NCBI GenBank assembly: GCA_031769625.1
Contig: JAUIMM010000040.1
Location: forward strand, 18,178,001 to 18,242,000
Length of the DNA: 64,000 nt
From: Taudactylus pleione
Taxonomy: Eukaryota; Chordata; Amphibia; Anura; Myobatrachidae
Direction: 5' to 3'
Positions 16,837-27,069 of the stretch are shown piece by piece (within the stretch, counting starts at the first letter, position 1; every line of letters begins with the position of its first letter). The notes under the pieces were generated by a model. The model ran no database searches. It saw nothing but the letters and a program-made list of their open reading frames with translations, and was not told the DNA's origin. The position numbers were made by a program, and so were the translations under genes.

Positions 16837-16931
16837 TTCTCTATTAAAAAATGAATAATATAGTTGTTGCTATAATAATAACTATTGTAAATAAATAAAG
16901 CAATACTTTTAAGTATTCATATATCTACCAC

Positions 16932-17112
16932 ATGATGACAACCTGGTTTATATTTTGGCCAAGGCATTATCTGGGTGGTGTTTGTAAGTTCTCCCTGTGT
17001 TTGTGGGTTTCCTTCTGGTACTCTGGTTTCCTCCCACTGTCCATAAACATGCTGTTACTGTGTGTTTCTATGGTATACATTTTAGACTGTAAGTTCCAGG
17101 GGGTAGACAATG
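16932..17112 (+). repeat. tRNA-SINE-like repeat, 3' part
   Basis: GTTTGTAAGTTCTCCCTGTG, CTCTGGTTTCCTCCCAC and TTTAGACTGTAAGTTCC are landmarks of the same SINE-like family as at 50546. The tRNA-like head is not recognisable. Confidence 0.55.
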
Positions 17113-17154
17113 ATTAAATTATTCTCTCTAAATACTGCATACAATTTTAGCGGT

Positions 17155-18737
17155 ATAAAGTTTGGACACACATTCTCATTCAATGGTTTTTGTTTATTTA
17201 AATTATTTTCAACATAGTATATTAATACTGAAGACATCAAAACTATGAAAGAACACATATGGAATTATGTTGTAAACAAAAAAGTGTTAAACAAATCAAA
17301 ATATGTTTTATATTTTAGATTCCTCAATGTAGCCCCCTTTTGCTTGTATGACAGCTTTGCACACTCTTGGCATTCTCTCAATCAGCTTCATGAGGTAATC
17401 TCCTGGAATGGTTTTCCAACAGTCTTGCAGGAGTTCCCACAGGTGCTGAGCACTTGTTGACTGCTTTTCCTTCACTCTGCAGTCCAACTCATCCCAAACC
17501 AGCTCAATTGGGTTTAGGTCAGGTGATTGTGAGGACAGGTTATCTGATGCAGCACTCCATCACTTTCCTTCTTGGTCAAGTAGCCCTTACATAGCCAGGA
17601 GGTGTGTTTGGGGTCATTGTCTTGTTGAAAAACAAATGACGGTCCCAGTAAGCGTAAACCAGATGGGATGGCAAGGCGCTGCAGAATGCTGTGGTAGCCA
17701 TGCTGGTTAAGTGTGCTTTGAATTTTGAATAAATCACCAACAGTGAAACCAACAAAGCACCCCCACACCATCACACCTCCTCCTCCATGCTTCACAGTGG
17801 GAACCAAACATGCAGAAACCATCCGCTCACCTTCTCTGCAGCTCACAAAGACATAGAGATTGGAACCAAAAATCTCATTTTTGGACCCATCAGACCAAAG
17901 TACAGATTTCCACTGGTCTAATGTACATTCCTTGTGTCTCTTGGCCCAAACAATTTTCTTCTTCTTGTTGTTCATCCTCAGTAGTGGCTTTTTCGCAGCA
18001 ATACGACCATGAAGACCTGATTCATGCAGTCTCCTCTGAACAGTTAGTTGACATTTGTCTGCTACTTGAACTCTGTGATCTCTAATCTGAGGTGCTGTTA
18101 AGTAGCAGTTTCTGTGGCTGGTAACTCTAATGAACTTATCCTCTGCAGCAGAGGTACCTCTTGGTCTTCCTTTCCTGGGGCGGTCCTCATGAGATATTTT
18201 TTGCAACTGTACTTGAGGATACATTCAAAGTTCTTGAAATTTTCCGTATCGACTGATCTTCATGTCTTAAAGTAATGATGGACTGTCATTTCTCTTTACT
18301 GAGTTGAGTGGTTGGTGCCATAATATGGATTACAACAATAGTCAAATAGTGGTGTCCACTGTACACTAACCCTATCTCTGCACAACACAACTGATGATCT
18401 CAAACACATTAAGAAGGCAAGTAATTTCACAGATTGACTCTTGACAAGGCACACCTGTTAATTCAAAACCTTACCAGGAGACTATCTCATGAAGCTGATT
18501 AAGAGAATGCCAAGAGTGTGCAAAGCTGTCATCAAAGCAAAAGGGGGCTACTTTGAGGAGTCTAAAATATAAAACATATTTTGATTTGTTTAACACTTTT
18601 TAGTTAACAACATAATTCCATATGTGTTCTTTCATAGTTTTGATGTTTTCAGTATTAATCTACTATGTTGAAAATAATTTAAAAAAACAAAAACCATTGA
18701 ATGAGAAGGTGTGTCCAAATCTTTGACTGGTACTGTA
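17155..18737 (-). mobile_element. Tc1-like DNA transposon, nearly full length, inactive (intron 1)
   Basis: Inverted terminal repeats of about 200 bp face each other. The left begins TTTGGACACACATTCTC and the right ends GAATGAGAAGGTGTGTCC, then ACTGGTACTGTA. The outermost left bases appear lost or mutated: the GTACCAGTC end seen on the right is missing. Between them lies a broken transposase on the minus strand. Size and layout fit Tc1/mariner elements of frogs and fish. It sits within CFTR intron 1 on the same strand as the gene. Confidence 0.93.
17308..18321 (-). pseudogene. Tc1-like transposase, frameshifted
   Basis: Tc1 transposases bind the terminal repeats through a bipartite helix-turn-helix domain and cut with a DD34E catalytic triad. 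An ATG at 18321 gives MAPTTQLSKEK and then a TGA. Before SHEDRPRKGRPRG a stretch is missing and the frame shifts. The longest intact part (18224-17514) includes KGRPRG, WSDGSKNEIFG with the first Asp, KHGGGGVMVWGCF, and QQDNDPKHTS with the second Asp. After HQITCP one base is missing relative to the usual CCTCCACAATCACC, so the third catalytic Glu (NPIELVWDEL) and the C-terminus to AKGGYIEES lie in another frame. There are at least three lesions, so the protein cannot be made. Confidence 0.93.
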
Positions 18738-19533
18738 TATATGCTAGAAATATAATAACACCAATAAATAACACCACTGCTTTAGTCTTTTGTATAAAGA
18801 ATATAAATTTTTTTATATTAATTATTTTTATTTTGTTGCCCACTAAATAGTGCAGCCTAAGGGGCCTACATTGAGAGTGGTAGCATGGGATGATCAGCCA
18901 GAAATTAAGCTCTGGGTATCAGTCACTCTATTGGACTCTTCACCGCCACAAAACTACTTTTCTGCTCAGGTGTAGTCCACAGCAACAGTGCTCAGGGCTC
19001 AGTTTAAGAACATTATTAATTGCCGTCTGTATATTTTGTTTAGTATTACTGTGATACTTATGAATATTCCGTCACTATGTAACATCGCTTACCTATCAGG
19101 CAAGGTCCAGACAGGGCTGTAGCGAGGGAGGTGTTGTCTGTGCCGTCACCTAGCGAGCAGAATGACTGCTGCACCAGCCTGACCTGTTGGACATATTCCC
19201 ATGATTTGTGCCTGGTTTTTTTGGCTGAATGTGAACAGGAATGCCATCCGTGGGGGCTGTGTATACTGATTGCTTTGGAAGGGCATCCTGTCAAGTTGAA
19301 GTTTACATTTTTTTTTTTTTTAAATCATTCTTACAATTCTGTAACAAATTTATAATTTTGTTCCACAATTAAAGAGGAAGGGGGCAGACGCTGGTGCTGT
19401 CTAGCTATGGCTCGGGGGCCCAGACTTGTCTTCATCCTCTGCAGCGTCCTCTGCTGTGTTGCCTGCAGCCTAACACTGCTACTAATGGGTTGCTGATAAA
19501 TGTTCCTTTGCAACAGCCTATAGATGGAGTAAG
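18738..19533. other. CFTR intron 1 segment
   Basis: Nothing firm. GACAGGGCTGTAGCGAGGGAG at 19110 resembles the CAGGGCTGTAGCTAGG end of the hAT MITE at 32215, so a decayed relative may begin here. Confidence 0.4.
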
Positions 19534-19975
19534 CATACTTGCCAACGCTCCCTCATTGTCAGGGAGACTCCCTGAAATAACAGCATTCTCCCTCTCTCCC
19601 TGAAGAGTCTAGCAATCTCCCTCTCTCCCTGAAGAGTCTAGCAATCTCCCTGATTTTACCTTACCCCATTATGTAGCTGTTATATTAAAAAAAAAAACAG
19701 ATATATACATTCCAATTGGATCATTAGTATAATTTCCCTGCATTGGTTATAAGGCACAATGATCCCTATAGCTACATGTATTTTCTGAAAAGTATCAGTG
19801 TGTTTTCATCAACAAGTAGATCTTACTGACTGCTTTGGGGCTCATTTACATTTGGATGTGTCAATGTTATGACATGCCCCTCAGATGTAGCAGTACACGC
19901 CCACTTTAACTCCGCGCTCATAGGTGTTGCTATCACAATCTCCCTGAAAATCTTTTTCAAAAGTAGGCAAGTATG
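19534..19975. mobile_element. hAT-type MITE, CATACTTGCC family, copy 2
   Basis: Ends CATACTTGCC and GGCAAGTATG with flanking 8-mers GGAGTAAG and GGCGTAAG, a duplication differing at one base. Near the left end a 32-bp unit (CTCCCTGAAGAGTCTAGCAA type) is tandemly duplicated at 19588-19650. Confidence 0.8.
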
Positions 19976-21187
19976 GGCGTAAGGGTTTCTTCAGAAGCAG
20001 CGGTAAGCTAGGCTGTGATGGATAAAAAAGGGATGGGCTAATGAATAACCAGTGGTGTTTGTGTGTGTGTGTTAGGGGGGGGGGTTATTGATAACAATAA
20101 GTCTGAGGGTTGAAAAGTTAAATAATTCAGGTGGTGACCAATGAGGATTTAACAGGGGGGCTGCAGTCCCTAGGTAAATTCCACAACTGCAATTCCCATT
20201 TTGCATTTAGGGCGCGATGTACTAAGCATCACAACGTGAATGTGGTACATGCTGCCACTTATCGGTATATACCAATGTTAGTAACGCCAGGTTGCACCTA
20301 GAAATGTGATTAAAATCGCAAAGGACAGCTCTCCCGATAAGGTCTGTTCTTAGCAATAGAGGGACTTCCAGGTTTATAACCCAGTAGTCCCTCTGCACAT
20401 GCTTCGTATGACGTGTGCCGCGGGGGGAGCTGTGAGGGATCTGATTGGATCCCACTCACAGCACTCTGAATGCACTTCAGGCTTTAGTACTTTCTGCCCA
20501 TACTGTACGTTGATGCATATCTCAACTAAATGTGAAGACAATCATGTGTATGAGACCTTGATATAAGATTTAGGTCCAGTTAAATCCAGTAATGAAACTA
20601 ATGTTTTTAGATAGCAACACACTGTATATACCATGTTTGTAGTAGCCACAAGAATATGTCTGTCTGATTGTTGTCTCTAGTGTTTACATAAAAGCTTTCC
20701 AAAGAGTAGTCTAATAGTGAAACAAATGATGCAATGATTTTCTTTCCTCACTACCCATTGATTTTATGTTCATTTACAATGATGTGTAACTGTTTATATT
20801 ACTCTCGTAAACTTCACAAAAAGTGCTAAAATTTTGATGTCAATTAAAAACATGAAGGTTCCCAAACACTGCTCCCTGACCTTGTGTTTCAGATATCAGC
20901 TGCTGCTAACAGCACAGTGTGTGCTCACTAAACACACTTGCGGTATAAAAATATTTAATAATTAAATACAATGTTTATTCAGTAGGATCAACATAGACCT
21001 AATACATTAAGAAAAGTATCTAAATGAAGCCGATATGACAATATATTGCATAGTCAGTGCTGTTTGTACAGATTGTTAAGACATTCTTTTGTGCAGGAAC
21101 TAAATGATGTCTGTGAGTTTGCATTGTGAATGATTGTGCACTGTTTTGATGATTATATAATTGTTGAAAACATGATTATCAATTTCC
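19976..21187. other. CFTR intron 1 segment
   Basis: GGGCGCGATGTACTAAGC at 20211 looks like the start of a GGATGTACT-family MITE whose other end I could not find. The rest is AT-rich without recognised features. Confidence 0.4.
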
Positions 21188-21756
21188 AGATGTGCCCAGC
21201 TAGTTTGTTGTTCAAGGCGCGCCATTCAGGGCTCTGAGTCGCGCCATGGAACGTTACGTGATGTCTGGACTTGTGTCGTACTGTTGTATTCTTCAACTAA
21301 GGATACGCTACGGCATGTAATACAGCGCTTAACCGCTGGGTGGCGAGTGCTCCACTGTTGTAATTTGTACTGAATACCATACTGTTAAATTGGAAGGATA
21401 TCACATTCACGCACTGTAAAGTATTTGCATGTTCACACAACCAATATTTTTAATATCACATACATACAGTAAGCTCTTAGAACGGGACGCAAATCAGTAC
21501 ACATATTGTACATATCTGTACAGTAGTGAAGTTGCCCGAGTTGTTATCACGGTATAACCAATACTGTAGATTAATGAGATGCACGCACAGCTTTCACTGA
21601 GATGGGATGAATTATTCTCTAATGGTGGGGTACTGTGTATATACGTACTAGTACTGTATAATATTTGGAAAGGAAGACAATTTTTTTATTATTAAAAACA
21701 GCAGCGAGTGGGTGGAGTGCACAAGGCTGAGACCGCTATGTGCCGTTCTTAATATA

Positions 21757-21837
21757 GCTGGCTTGTGGGCTAGTGGTTAGGTGATCACTTTGAAACAATG
21801 CTGGTCCCGGGTTCGAGCCCTGGAAAATAATAATTTT
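21757..21837 (+). repeat. tRNA-derived module 1 (A box, B box, T-run)
   Basis: GGGCTAGTGGTTAGGTGATC fits a tRNA A box and D arm. TTTGAAA fits a 7-base anticodon loop. CCCGGGTTCGAGCCCTGG contains a perfect B box GGTTCGANNCC in a stem. The order resembles tRNA-Ser(UGA), but the anticodon stem does not pair well, so it is a tRNA relic or SINE head rather than a functional tRNA. AATTTTT follows as a possible Pol III terminator. Confidence 0.55.
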
Positions 21838-22736
21838 TGGCACTGTCGGCTCTGGACACTATAGTAAAACTACTGTAGAAGTGTTGTTGTTTAAAAGGCT
21901 GTTTAAAAGTAAGGCATTACAAACTGATTGTGCATTTAAAAAGTGCAATCTTGCGTCAATGTCTGCGCTGTGGTGGCTGTCAGCTCCGAGGGGTTACAAT
22001 GGGATTTCTGGCGCATGCCCAGTGTAGGGGTTACAATGGGATCTGTGGCGCATGTCCAGTGGAGCCAAGCCATACGCCATGCCCAGTTGTCTGTATTACT
22101 ACTGTATGCGGTTGAATTTTCACACTTGCGCCACTCTCTGCGCTGACTACTGTATAGTCATTTCATGACTTCAGAAACTGCTAGTGAGCTCTGTTTGAGA
22201 GAATCTCTGTATTACAAATTGACTGTGTGTTTAAAGTGCAAACTTGCGTCAATGTCGATGCTGTCCCAGACTTGTACACAATAGTGATTTCATGAGTTCA
22301 GTAACTGGTTGTGGGCTCTGTTTGAGAGAGAGGTGTCTGTATTACAAACTAACTGCGTGTTTAAAGCGCAAACTTGCGTCAATGTCAGCACAGTTGGCAC
22401 TGTGGTGGCTGTCAGCTAGCTCTGAGGGGTTATAAATGGCATCTCTGGCGCATGCCCAGTGGGAGGGTTGCAATGGGATTTCTGGTGCATGCCCAGTGGA
22501 GGGGTTGCAATGGAATTTCAGGCGCATGAACAGTGGAGCCGCTACGTAGCTGTGGCGTAAGGAAGTTCATATACTGTAGTAGTAATGTGCATGCCCGCCC
22601 AGTGTGTCGGGAGTCACACACAATGGAGCCACTCCATACACCAGTCGAGCTACTGTACAAGGAGGCTTACTACACGTACAGTACTGTAATTCGCAGCCAT
22701 CACATCACATACATGACAGATGCAATTCTTGCTAAG

Positions 22737-22826
22737 ACAGGCTCGTGAGCAAGGGGTTAGGTGAACCGCCTTGCTAACACTTCCTGTCCCACCTGTTAGA
22801 GACCTTGATAATTTTTTTTTTTTTTT
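22737..22826 (+). repeat. tRNA-derived module 2, degenerate
   Basis: GTGAGCAAGGGGTTAGGTGA aligns with the A-box region of module 1. CCTGTTAGAGACC stands where the B box should be, but is altered. A run of about 18 T follows. Confidence 0.45.
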
Positions 22827-23146
22827 TTAAATGTTCACTACAGTAGTTCAGTATTGTTATCCAACCCTTACTAAACTCAACACATTATACTGTATATGTA
22901 GATGTGCCCAGCTATTGTACAGTAGTTTGTTGCTCCATACACCATGTAGCGCATTGCTAGTTGCGCGCTACGCTGTGGCATATTGAGTCTCGTAGCACTG
23001 AGCCTGCCCAGTTGTCTGTATTACTGTACATACTGTACTGACTGTGCACACTTGCAGTAATGTAAGTACAGTACTGTCGGCACTGTCCCGGATTTAGACA
23101 TTGTAGTGATTCCATGACTTTAGGAACTACTGTAGTATAGGGTTGA

Positions 23147-23244
23147 GGCATGTGGGCTAGGGGGCTAATGCCTAGTCTCACTGCTTGTACGGTCTTCTTA
23201 TCCCGCGGGTTCGAGACCTTTAAAATAAATGTAATTTTTTTTTT
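23147..23244 (+). repeat. tRNA-derived module 3 (A box, B box, T-run)
   Basis: GGCATGTGGGCTAGGGGGCTAA is the A-box region and CCGCGGGTTCGAGACC holds a good B box. AATAAATGTAA and a T-run follow. Spacing between the boxes is similar to module 1. Confidence 0.5.
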
Positions 23245-23794
23245 TAAATCTTCACTAATACATTATCCACAAATCCTGGCATTTCTATGCTACTTTATAC
23301 CACTGAGTGCTCAAGAAAGGGGTGTATGGTGCTCCAATACAGTACCCACGTACAGCACAAAGCTAGTTGCGCTACAGTATGGCATACTTACATTGGCGCA
23401 AGTGTGCAATTTCAACCGCACAGTCAGTGTGTAATACAAAGCTTAATGATTTAAAACTTTATTAGACATTCATCTATCGCTTTATTATACATTCCTGATT
23501 CCATGTGGAAAACGCTGTACTACTGTATAGTGTACTGAATCACCACTTCTGTCAGACAATCATCCGGCGGTGATACAGAACATGCATTGGAAATCAGATG
23601 CATGCGCTATGTAGTTTAGGAAAAGTGACACCTGGTGGGCAAAAAGTTGATTACACATTATGACTTTTTTCCAGTGCTACGCTACGCTACATTACGAAAC
23701 TTTCTGTGTGGCGCAACTCATGGCGTGGTGTGTGGCGCACCTTGCATGGCGCGCTACATAGCGTATGGAACAACAAACTAGCTGGGCACATCTG

Positions 23795-26289
23795 TAGATA
23801 TAATTTGGAAGCATATAATAGTACTAATTAAGCGGACATGGACACAGAAGTGCTTATTTTTCCACTAAATGCACTAAATTACCATTAAATTCTGAGCAAG
23901 CATACTTTACACTTTGGTAAGTGATGACATGCAAGGATCCAATTTACCTAAGTATGTTTTTGGAGTGTGGGAGGACACCCATGCAAACATACAGATGTGT
24001 CCTTACAGCGTCGTATCAGAACGGCAGTGTGCCCTGTGCTGCACTGCCGGTCCTCTCGCTCCCCCCGCCCCCCTCCTCTACCTGAGCGCTTACCTTTTCC
24101 TCTAGGGGTAGGGTGCAGGGCGGGGTTCTTCATCAGCGTTGCTGGGATCCCGCGTAGCACTGCAGAAGGTCTCTTCCTGTAGACCTCGAGAGCTGGACAG
24201 TTCGTGTCGGTGACGCTGAAGGATTCCGCCCTGTGCAGAAGCACCGGCCACACCATCCTCCCTACGGCTCTGTGTCCTTATACCTCAAGCCTCAATACTC
24301 CTCGCAAAGCGAGAGGACTGGCGTGAGTGAGCCGCTAGGTCCCGTGCAACACTGCTAGGGTTAAATTTACTAAGATTCGAGTTTGGTAGAGGCTGACAAT
24401 CTCGGATGAGTTTAGGCACGTTTTTCATCTCGCAATTTTACTAAAGACAAACTCGGCTGAGTTTGGGAGAGAGTTCTCTCTTCTCACTCGTAAAACTCGG
24501 GTGAGATTGCAAACTCAAAACAATCTTTTTATGAAAAAGATGCAACTCAGGAATTTACCAAGAATCGAGATTACAATCTCGGGGTGAGATTTAAGCAAAC
24601 TCTCAGAGAAATTGAAGTTTCAAACACTCTACCTCCTGAGCTGCGAGTTTTGCAGAAACATACACAGATCAGTGTGATTTGTGTATCTTTCTGCATGTGT
24701 ACCTAATTTAAATGTTTTATATAAAGAAAAAAAAAAAAAGATGTAGGGTCCCCCTCCAAAAGCATAACCAGCCCCATCCGCTAATTGGCTGGGACCCACG
24801 TTTAACCAGCCAATGAGTGGCCGCTATATGTAAACCGGCCTCAGATTGGCTGGCGGGCCATGGAATTTCCAGAGGATGCCCGTGCCAACACATACCAATA
24901 CTTGACCATATGGGTTCAGTTACTTGGTTTGTTATGACCCTTGGTTTGTTATGTATAATACCCCTGGATGCTACGGAGAGTAGCGCGAGGATGGAGGTGA
25001 GTATAGGATCTTTATTCCACGTACTCCAAACAGATTCTAAGTAGGAAAAGTGGACCGACCAGCTGGCACAGGTATTTGTGAGTGAAGTAAGTAGGTGTGT
25101 AATAAAGTTTTACTTTAGATGGTATGTGTGTACTGTTTTTTAACTATTTATTTTACAGTGGAGGTATGGGTGCTGGCTGTCTGCTGGCACTTGTAGTTCC
25201 ACAAGTGCAAAAGAGCAGGCATGCTGGCACCTGTAGTTCCACTGTAAAATACAATAGTTTATAACTATTTTCCACATTATTACCCCCGTACCCACAGCCC
25301 AGGGGTGCGGGGAAGAGCCCCAGGCTTCAGCCCAAGCATGGGGTTTCAGGAGAGGGGGGACCAGGTGATATGATTACATTTTATAGTTAACAATTTAACC
25401 ACCAAACGATGCAAGATACATCATTTGGTTGTTTGTTAGATTGCACAGTGTGTATGCACTAGATCCTTTGCCCGGGAGCTCAAGGGAATTTGTTGACGAC
25501 ATTGCATAGTTTGCAAGTCGTCTAGTGTGTACCTAGCATTAGTCGCAATGCGATGTGACTAGGACGCACCAGGAAACTGCACTTTTTAAATTGATATGCC
25601 ACACTTACACAGTATACCTGTGTCCGATTGAATCTGTATACAAAATACACTTGACATGGAAAAAGCAATGACTGCTGCATTGTAGCAATTTATATATAGA
25701 TTCAGAAACTCAGTCACACACATACAAACAAGTGTTACATGTCAAATTAATCAATGCAGGCTCCTGGTACAGGACCTGGCGTGCTGCGAGGGGTTGTTTA
25801 GCGCAATGGCAGCAATAATCAGAGATGTCCAGTAATGATCCAGTGTGAAAATTATATATCATGCCACCTACCTACTCTTCCAAACTGTCTGAGAAACTTC
25901 TGAATTTGTGGAGAGTCCCCCAGACCCTCGGAAGAGAAGTTAGCCTCCTTTTTCTATAAGAATCATATGTTAGTCCTGTACCCTCTTCACAGACCCGCAA
26001 ATTGAGGCAATATGCTGTGATAGGGTAGTGCCTAATGACACCATGCACCCAATCCCACCTCCATCATCAGGGCACCAAGAGGGGGGGAGTACTAATTACC
26101 CGGGTTTGTTGGAGGGGTCTGGTTCCTCCGCCACCCCCTCCTTCCTCTTACCTGTCGGTAGCCTTTATCCCTAGTCCAGCACATGCTGCTGTGTGGTGGA
26201 CTGCAGTGGGGCTAGGGAGGCTGCAGCCGCTGAACAGCAGCAGTCTCCTGTGCATGTGAGGGAGTGGTGCAGGGAAGGTATGCACATTA
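23795..26289. other. CFTR intron 1 segment
   Basis: Contains a GC-rich patch (24050-24260), a region with repeated ACTCGG/CTCGAGT-like motifs and TTTACTAAGATTCGAG near 24360-24560 (probably an old MITE), an imperfect inverted repeat around GCTGGCACTTGTAGTTCCAC (25128-25268), and a TACACACTA-type MITE end at about 25438-25548. No gene recognised. Confidence 0.45.
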
Positions 26290-26552
26290 CCGGCGCCAGG
26301 ATGCCGGTCAGAATCCCGGGACCGGCATCCTGAATGCTAGGATGCCGAAGGTAAGTAGTGAGGTGGGGAGGAGGGTTATGGTTAGGTTTAGGGGTTAGGG
26401 TTAGGCACCTGTGGGGGGTGGTTAGGGTTAGGCACCAAAGAGGAAGGGCTAGTGATAGGGTAGGGAGAGAGGGAGGGTTAGCATACCGACCAACAAGTGT
26501 CGATATGTTAATACTGTCGGGATCTTTGCATCGGGATTCTGACTGCCAGGAT
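26290..26552. mobile_element. MITE carrying TTAGGG-like internal repeats, copy 1
   Basis: The left end CCAGGATGCCGGTCAGAATC and right end CGGGATTCTGACTGCCAGG are inverted. Between them are several GGTTAGGGTTAGGCACC units. The copy at 47821-48240 has more such units. Confidence 0.6.
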
Positions 26553-27069
26553 GATGACTGTAGGTATTTCATACCGATTCTGCAGGGAAGCGGCTGTGCA
26601 ATACCGTGCAACTAAAATGCAAATGCAGCAGGAGGCGTCTGTAGAAAATAGCTGCCTCCTGCATGCATCTGCAATCCGAGTGCTGCATCTGAAGATGCAG
26701 CATCGGATCACCATCGTGTTCATCTCAATCATCTCGATGGTCGCAGCCCTTGGCCAGTCTGCATAAGCTAATGCTTACACAGAATAGGCATCAGAACTGG
26801 TCCACAGGGCCCAGGAAGTCTGCGTCCGAAGACGCAGACCCTGGGCAAGCCTACAAAATGGGGACTGCATGCCCCCTTTTTATAGAATGGTCTTGGTCTC
26901 GGCCCCCCAAATGCCACAGCATGTCAATCATGCTCCGACTAATAGGGATGGGGAACTGTGAGCGATCATGTAGGAACCGTTCTGCACATACGCAGAATAG
27001 GCCCTTTACATGCGCAGAACCCCAAATATTGTTTTTGTATGTAAACCATGCTTAAATCTGAATCAGGCC
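26553..27069. mobile_element. MITE of the TCTGAATCAGGCC family (right end clear)
   Basis: Ends at CTGAATCAGGCCCC. The interior has GCAAATGCAGCAGGAGGCGTC, a block also found near 34617 and 35770, where GGGTGATTCAG and GGGCCTGATTCAC mark other left ends. The left boundary is not clear because the previous MITE abuts it. Confidence 0.45.

Larger units (their letters stand above)
21188..23794. mobile_element. 2.6-kb inverted-repeat element with internal tRNA-derived modules
   Basis: CAGATGTGCCCAGCTAGTTT plus GTTGTTC opens the element and its exact reverse complement closes it. A third, internal copy of the end (AGATGTGCCCAGCTA) lies at 22900. Motifs such as GGCGCGCCATTC/GGCGCGCTAC, TTGCGTCAATGTC and TGGCGCATGCCCAGTG recur several times in both orientations. 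Three tRNA-like modules followed by T-runs are embedded (see separate entries). No transposase frame is visible. It may be a composite MITE or SINE-bearing element of an undescribed type; I do not recognise the family. Confidence 0.7.

Noticed and set aside
21757..21837. Functional tRNA-Ser gene
   Set aside because: A and B boxes are good but the anticodon stem does not pair and related modules are degenerate; better called tRNA-derived.
26380..26440. Interstitial telomere
   Set aside because: GGTTAGGGTTAGG units are few, interrupted by GCACC, and sit inside an element with its own inverted ends.
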